Notes under the pieces: model-generated | Database searches by the model: none | The model's input: only the letters and a program-made list of their open reading frames with translations | What the model was told of the DNA's origin: nothing | Translations under genes and position numbers: made by a program | DNA from: Symsagittifera roscoffensis | Lineage: Eukaryota > Xenacoelomorpha > Acoela > Convolutidae | Direction: 5' to 3' | Assembly (NCBI RefSeq): GCF_963678635.1 | Contig: NC_087070.1 | Coordinates: 11,566,539 to 11,630,538, forward strand | Length of the DNA: 64,000 nucleotides | Part shown: positions 37,301 through 45,088 of the stretch, piece by piece | How the letters are laid out: each line of letters begins with the position of its first letter | Position numbering within the stretch: position 1 is the first letter of the stretch

Positions 37301-40300
37301 AATGCTACATTACCCCAATTGTACATATCATTTTGTACATTCAGTGTTGATATCTGTGTAAACCTGTAAGTAGCCTGTATATATTACCATATAATCACCT
37401 CCATTGTAATTTGTACTCTCTGTAAAAATCCATTGGTGCTAAAAGTGGCTACGTTTTTTTTCTTCTTTGGCCCTAGTGGAGCGAGGGGAGATGGAGTATA
37501 TGTGTGATATTGGCTACATCGATGAGCGGGCAGATATTAATTTTTGTGCAGTGGGGAATGTTGTGATTCAGTATTTTTAGTATGTTATAAGCTTGACCTC
37601 TATTATCTAATTACGTACCAGTCAATGTTAACTCTACGAAGTCCAGTGGACTTCGGTTCACTAGTTGCTCTTTTTAGACTACAGTCAGTTTCAATTCAAC
37701 CAATACTTTTATTCTCTTTTAACCTTAGTTAGATACAATAGTTACCAGTGGTACATCTTAAATCTTTATTAGCGGGGTGGAATATCTTTTTAGCAGGTAC
37801 GATAGGGGGGGGGGGGGGGGGGAGGAGTTTGGTAAGTAGATCTCTATTTGCTGTTTAGGGGGACGATTCCCTATGCGCGTAACCGTTGCATTAGTTTTAT
37901 ATAAGTGTGGCAAATTGTTACTAGATACCTATTTGTGGGGGAATAGTTAAAGAATTCTCTCGTTTGTTTTAGAAAACTCTTCGTTCATGTATCTCATTTT
38001 AGCCATGACCAAAAGTAGTTTTTGGTCAAGCATTTTCTATTTCGTAGGATTTGCTTAACCATATCTTTAGATCCAAAAACGTTGGACTGAGTTAATTACT
38101 AAATTCTATGCACTTAAAGTTGATCTTCGAACTTTTTTTTTTATCTTTGATTGTTAATGGACAAATAGTTTGTTGCAGTGTCTGTGGTCTCTGCAGTATG
38201 GCTACAGCTACTGCTTCACAGTGAACAACTTCATCCTCGCCACTGCCCTCATCTGGGTCATCTCCGGGCTCACCCAGACTCCGGAACAACTGGGTATGGA
38301 CGGGGAAAATTAAATGTTTAATTGATAGAGCAGAGCGTGCAACTCTTTTCTTTGTTGTGTCCCATTTTTTTAACAAGCTCGTTTTTTTTTAACTCTTAGT
38401 TTTTTTCAATTCTTCTTTGAAAAACTGGCTTAAGATTGTCAAAATAAACTGAAATTTTGCATGGTGAATGAATTAACTCTTGTAAGCAGATTTGTTCTTC
38501 AAGCAGAACAGACAATTTCTTCCACGTAGTCCGTACCGTACGTACATCGAACTGTAGCACAACTACCACAGGTGATTATGGAAAACGTACCAAGTGAAAA
38601 GAACGTTAGGAGCTAAAAGATACAGCTCATTTCTACAGGAGATCGGAACTTTAGTTGCTTAATGAGACCTGTCCATGTTGTCTTATGTGATGTTCAGGTC
38701 TGGATCCGGTGGTGGAGTTCGATCAGAAGGACATTGAGGAGAACGAAGAGCAGCACAGCAGCCACGCAGACCCCGACAGAGGTAGAAGAAAAAAGAACAC
38801 CTCTTACAATTAATTCAAGTCCTGGGTCAATAATTCCACTTTGTGTATTGACAGGCGCGACCAGAAATGCTTACTATTTTTCTAAATAAGGACACCTAAT
38901 TCAATCGAATCGATTAAATTTTTTAAAATTGATAAACACGTGACAAAGAACAGATTTATCAACAAAATGAATTCATATAAAAATGGGCTAAATAACTCAA
39001 GCTGCTATCAAATTTTACATCGCAAATTTCAGTTTGAAATAATTGGATCTAAATTTTCAGAGATTCAAAAATTTGTAAATCTTATTTGAATATTAGACGC
39101 AGAAGTCAACTGTTTGATGATCAGTTACTTTTTTGTTGTGTTCTGGCACCGTTTAAATTTTTGTGATGCAATTTCGTTCCAGAAAATCTATTGGACAACT
39201 TGCTCTTCATAAACGGAGGGGCTTCCTCGCCATCCGGTGGAGGGTCTCTGGCTGCTTCTGGGGAGCACTCTGGAATCTACAGTGGGACTGGGTTTGCCAT
39301 CCAGACTCAGGCGTGGAGGAAGAGAGCAATCAAACTAAAGGAGGCCTGGGAGTTCCCCGGAGTGGGAGAGGTTAGTCATAATAGACTCAGATTGAATCAT
39401 ACTAACAATCTTTGGATTCTGAAGAGGAGGAGCCAAGATTTTCTCCCGAATCTGAATGAGGGTCTTCATAGTATTTTGCGAGATTTCGCAAAATCACTTT
39501 AGTCAATCTTAAGAAGGTCTCCAGATTTTTTGACAATTTTTTGGGAAAATCTCCTCTTGAAAGTTGTTGCTGAATATGCGATAATGTTTCGAAAGACCAT
39601 CCTTCCCTGTCCCTTAGTGCTTGCTGTACATGATCCATTTTTTATTCGAAAAAAGTCACCTACCCTTTTTTTTCTAAATTACTTTTTTTGACACCAAATG
39701 AGTGCAACATATCTTTCAAAAACTGCAATATGATGAACTCAAATTTTGATGATACTGCTATGTAAAATCAACAACAAAGATATCCTCTGAATTTGGACTA
39801 TTTTAGTTCACACTTGCATACACAGCAGTGAAGGTGGTGATCTATTCTTTGAATCTGTGGCTGCCATATTACATCACACAGATATATGACACCAGCAATC
39901 TCATCGCTATCAGATACGCCGCATTCTTCGACCTAGGATCCATAGCAGGTAGCGAACCAAACTTACGGCTATTTCCCCCTCCCCATTGGAAAAATTACAG
40001 TATAAAAATTTATAAAAAATGCTTCATCCTGTAAATTGTAGTTTGTAAAATAGGATCGAAAATGTGCGCTTGGTCACAGGCGCGGATCTAGGAATTTCTC
40101 AAGGGAGGAGAGGGGGGGGGGGGCGGAATTTCAAAAAAAAATTTGAAAATTTTGACGACCTTTTTTTTAGGTCGACTAAATTGATTTTCTTCTGAGCTCT
40201 CCCAATCCACTATAAAGACCTTAATTAGACCACATTTTTTGCGCCGCAGGCAAAATTTAAAAAAGGCATTTTTAGGCCCTATTTGGAAAATTTCGACCAA

Positions 40301-43300
40301 AAAATCGCGTTTTTTCGGCGCGCGCTCCCCCCTAAAAATTAGTGTAGATTGGCGCCGAAGGCACCTTTAGAAAAATTTTAAAATCAGTCAGCCGAAAATG
40401 GATATCTCAAAATAGTACAAAGGGGGAATTCCTTGGGTCAGCAGGGGGTCGAATCCCTGAGGGAAAAGGGCGTCTGCCCCCCCCCCCCCCCCCAAATTCG
40501 CTACTGCTTGGCGATACTGTCAGGTTTTATTTGATTGACATGTAATTTTAATGGCAGTTATGAAAAAAATAATTCAGTAAAACTAAAAAGAACCTAGAAG
40601 AAATAAGCGATTAATTGAGTGTAATCAAAGATGGGTTTTCAGGTGGGATTTGCCTGGGTCTGATTGTGGATCGACTGCACTACAAGTCTCTTCTGTTATC
40701 CACAGGCATCATCACATCCGCCTTCGTCTGTTTCATATTCTGCAGTGAGTGGGAAAATAAATGGTTTAATTTAGATTGTTCACTTGGTTAAAAGCATTCT
40801 TTTTCAGCCAATCAGAATTCAGCGGTTTGCTACACAATTTTAAGGAAGGGGTGGATGGGAGGGATATTGTTTGTTCTCAGGAGCCCAAGTTCCTGCACTT
40901 TTTGCAAATTTTGACTTCATCTGAATGTTTTACGTTTTCTTACTCGATATTTTTATAGTCTAAGAAAACCATAATTGTATTTCACTTTCAGTAAATAAAT
41001 TTTACCTCGGAGAAAACACCTCACAGCAAATGAAAAATTTGGAAACGTTCTCAAAAAAAGTGAAATTGAAAGCTCTAAAAATAATTCTAATTATGATTAG
41101 CGATACATTTTTCAGAATTTGCCGAGTCTCAGTTTGTAGTAGCTGTCCTTCTCACGCTCATAGGTAAGAGTGACTGACCTTTGACCTTGAATGACGGCTT
41201 GGCCATGCGACCCCCCGTACCTAGAAAATTATTTAGTTCGTCCAAGAAATTCCTAACTTCCGATCGGTAATTCTGGTCAGAAATTCTTTGTTTCTACTCC
41301 AACTTTTGATCAGAAATTTGATTTAAAAAGTTTTTTATTTGGGAAAAAAATGGCCCACCTTAACAAATGCTTTTATCTAAAACAAATCATATAAAATTTG
41401 CAATTCATGAAAGGGTCGAAAAATATTTGTAATGTTTCGAGAAAATATTTATGTGAGACCAGGGGCGGATTTGGGGGGGAGGCGGGGTGGGGGGGGGCGG
41501 ACGTTTTCACTTTCTCAGGGATTCGACCCCTGCCAACCCAAAGGGTCCCCCCTTTGGTACTTTTTAAGAAACTCATTTTTGGCCAACCGATCCTAAAATC
41601 TTTTTTTAGGTCGACCAAATTGATTTTCCGAGCTCTGCCAAAGCACCAAAAAGAACCTATTTTGGCCGCAGGCAAAATTTTGAAAAAGCATGCCAAAAAA
41701 GACTTGTAGGTTCTTTTTGGAAAATGTTGACCAGGAAATCGCGTGTTTTTGGCGCGCGCTCTCCCCTCAAAATTACTATAGATTGGCGCCAAAGGCGCCT
41801 TTAGAAAAATTGTATGGTACATCACCAAAAATGGATATTTCAAAATAGTACAAAGGGGGAACCCTTTGGGTCGGCAGGGGGTCGAATCCCTGAGAAGAGG
41901 GGGAGGAGGAAGGTCCGCCCCCCCTAAATCCGCCCCTGACTAATATGATTTTCCTAGCTCGGCCATATCACAATGAAGGCTATACCTCGATCAAGTTCTC
42001 AGCACAGCAGATTAAATACAAAAACAGAAAAAAAACTCAGGAAAAGCTCTCTCCCCTAAAAAATAGTGCTCTCTTCCCTAAAAATTAGTATATTGGAGCC
42101 AAAGGTGCCTATGATACAATTTTAGGGTTAAAAGGGACAAATTTTAGGGACAATTTTAGGGACAAAAAAATTGTGTCCTGAAATAGTACCAAAGAGGGGA
42201 TCCTTTGGGTGGGCAAGAGGTAGAAGAGACAAGACTGCTCGTAACAGGGCGAAGCTCTGCATGTTCCGACTGACTTTTAAGACCTATGGAACAGTAATAA
42301 CATGAAAAACATAAAAGTAATAGAATAAAATATAAAAAATTTCTGAGTTTTTTTGTGAAAAAATCCCCCACACGTAATAATAAGTTCAAGGTAATAGATT
42401 TTACTAGCTATTAACAAATCAATTATGGCATATCAGCTTCCTCGGGCCAATATGGAACGATTTCTGACACTAATTAAATCTCGATTAAGCGTTGATAGCG
42501 CGAAATATATCGCGCGTTAATTGTCCCAAATTGACCAAAATGGCAATCTTTAAACCCCCCACAACTTAACGAAAAAATATCACAGATGAAATATATTTTT
42601 TTCAAATTTAAGCTCAGAAAAACAATAGCTTTTGAATGATAATTAAAAATTTCATCAAAAATGTGTAGTTAAAATTCAAAGTTTGTCTGAAGAAAATAAA
42701 AAGACACCCCAAGCACAAGTCCTCCGTTACTTTCGTTACGAAAGTCGGAATAACAAGGACAAATTAATCAATAACTAATTTTTGTAGCCAAGAGTGAATC
42801 TCAGTTTAATAATTGCAAGGTTCATGCTTTGAGTATATACAGAAAGATTTTGAAAAAATATTTTATACCCATTGTAGATAACGAGTTCTTGAGTTCAGAT
42901 GTAAAAAGATATGTCACCTCCAATAATTCTTTGTAAAGTTCTGGGGGTTTGAAAATTGCCAAGTTTACCATGTTCTGGACTAAATTATGCGCGCTTTGAA
43001 GAGCTCATTCATAATGCTCAGATCGTAATGCGCGTGGCAAATTATCCCGCACAACAAAATCGTTCGAAACTGAATTGAGGCTAGCTAATCGGATCGGTCT
43101 TATTAATTTCGTATGACTCAAAATTTTACAATTTGATATTTGTCCAAAATGCATAGGTTTTCAGTATTTTTTTCCCAAAAACTATTCGATATAAGTTAGG
43201 GGACGGTATTCACACATTTCGCCCCCTCACGCATTTCACCCTCATAAATTACTGGCACATTTTGCCCCTAAAATGTACATTAAGAAAGCGGCGTTAATTA

Positions 43301-45049
43301 ACTGTGTAATGCGAGGACGAAGTGTGTGAAATTATTAGGGGCGAAATGTGCGAGGGGCGAAATGTGCCACTAGATTTAAGAGGGGCGAAATGTGTGTGGG
43401 GCGAAACGTGGGACATTCTTAAGGGACAGTCAGAAAATTCAGGGCTTTGCCCTGATATACGAGCAGTCTTGTTACATTAAAAATTATTGTTTGTCATTTT
43501 TTCAATATCTCGAATCAAAGTTTCTGTGTGGCTGAAACGTAGGGAGTTGTTTGAAAGCAAACCAAGAATTATTAACTGACGCCGAATTTAAAGTATAATA
43601 TTATTATAATCAGTCAGTCTCTTTAGCGCTTGAATGTAAAATAGACTAAAATCATAATGTTTGTATAAATCATAAGCTGTTGATTGATAAATACTAGCCT
43701 ACTTTTGAAGCAAAAATTAGTGAAATCGTTTGTTTTCTACCACTGGTTTTTTCATCCATTAACTGCTTTTTTTTTATCCTTTTATCCTTTTTAAAATTTC
43801 ATAGTAGTCGGAGTTTTCTGTACTACATGCACAGCAACCAGTAATTTAAGCTTTATTGTCGCCTTAATCACCAGCTAAAAATCTTTTCATCCAAAAAAAA
43901 AATTTTTTTTTTCCAATCTAGATAGCCTGGTTTCACATGGTATAGTTTGTCATATGTTTCCATGAATAACTCTGGGTGGGTGTAACAACCTGCTCTTCGG
44001 TCCCATCCGGAGTGAACTGGGAATGCGGATGAAGGTGGGGGGAGGGGGTCACATTCTAGAGGTCAACGAGACACTCGCTACTCTAAGTGGATTGATGGAG
44101 GGCACCGCAACTATAGGCGCCGCAATCTCCCAGGTCAGAACCTCACTTAAATCTCAATTTGATTTAATTTTGTTGAAAAACCTCATAATTAACAATCTCA
44201 TATTGATTTACTTTGGTTGTTTTTTTACAAGGCCAGAGTTTGGTATCTTTGCAACACTTCAACCAAGGCCCCTATGTGCCCCACCCCAATAAAGAACTCA
44301 CTCATCGGACAAGCATATGTTAATTTTGTACTTAGTAATGACGAATATCTTCCTTTTTCAACGGAGTAGGAGGAGGGGGGGGGGTTGGGGCTGGGGGTAT
44401 AGTTAACAATATCGCAGAGTTTGAAAAGTGAAGTCATGTTCATTGCACAACAAATTTTTACTGTTGAGATTTCCCTCAGTTGGAGTAGGGAAAACAGGAT
44501 TGTAAAAATCGAATATTGAATTAAATATGATATATAAATAGATAGAATAGAATATTGTATATATGAATAACGATTCCAGATTGAATGTATTGTTTTGAAT
44601 AACAAGAATGTTTTATCGACTAGATTTCACACTTAAGGCTTTCGCAAGTGACCGCTTCAGGTTCTCAAGTGACAAACAATTTGGCTGGTGAGATTTGTCC
44701 TTGAATCAATTTACTGCACTATAAGTAGATAATTAAGACATAGTTAAATAAGACATACATAAGTAAATAGAATAGAATGAGGTAACGAAGGTCGCCTCAT
44801 GACAACTGTTATAATTAGTATACTCTCCACTTTGCCCTTCTGTGACCATATATGGCAAGTGTATGTTTCAGTGGGCGGTGGCCCTGTTGAGAAATGGCGG
44901 CAATTGGTTCGGCATCACTATCTTCCTCCTCATCATTGTTAGTACTATGTTTCATACTGTTCAATACCATTTTCTTTTCAATTTTAGAAACCCCTGCTCT
45001 TGCTCTTACCACCCCTCCCCCCACAAATACACATACACACACACCCCCC

Positions 45050-45088
<39 letters not shown>

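Larger units (their letters stand above)
31342..37771 (+). mobile_element. Ty3/gypsy LTR retrotransposon 2
   Basis: This 6.4-kb element has 213-bp LTRs differing at about 3 positions, TG...CA/TA ends and a 5-bp target duplication GCGGG (31337-31341 and 37772-37776). It belongs to the same lineage as element 1 by Gag, Pol and primer-site similarity but is clearly diverged. It lies in sense orientation in intron 5 of the SLC37-like gene. Confidence 0.95.

Noticed and set aside
39813-39833. Alternative acceptors at CATACACAG and ACAGCAG for exon 9
   Set aside because: They put a TGA in frame or delete part of TM7. The AG at 39806 gives the family-like sequence.
41373-41843. 156-codon minus-strand ORF and its plus-strand partner
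   Set aside because: They lie over the hAT MITE copy 3, are not conserved as frames in copies 1 and 2, and include translated G/C runs.
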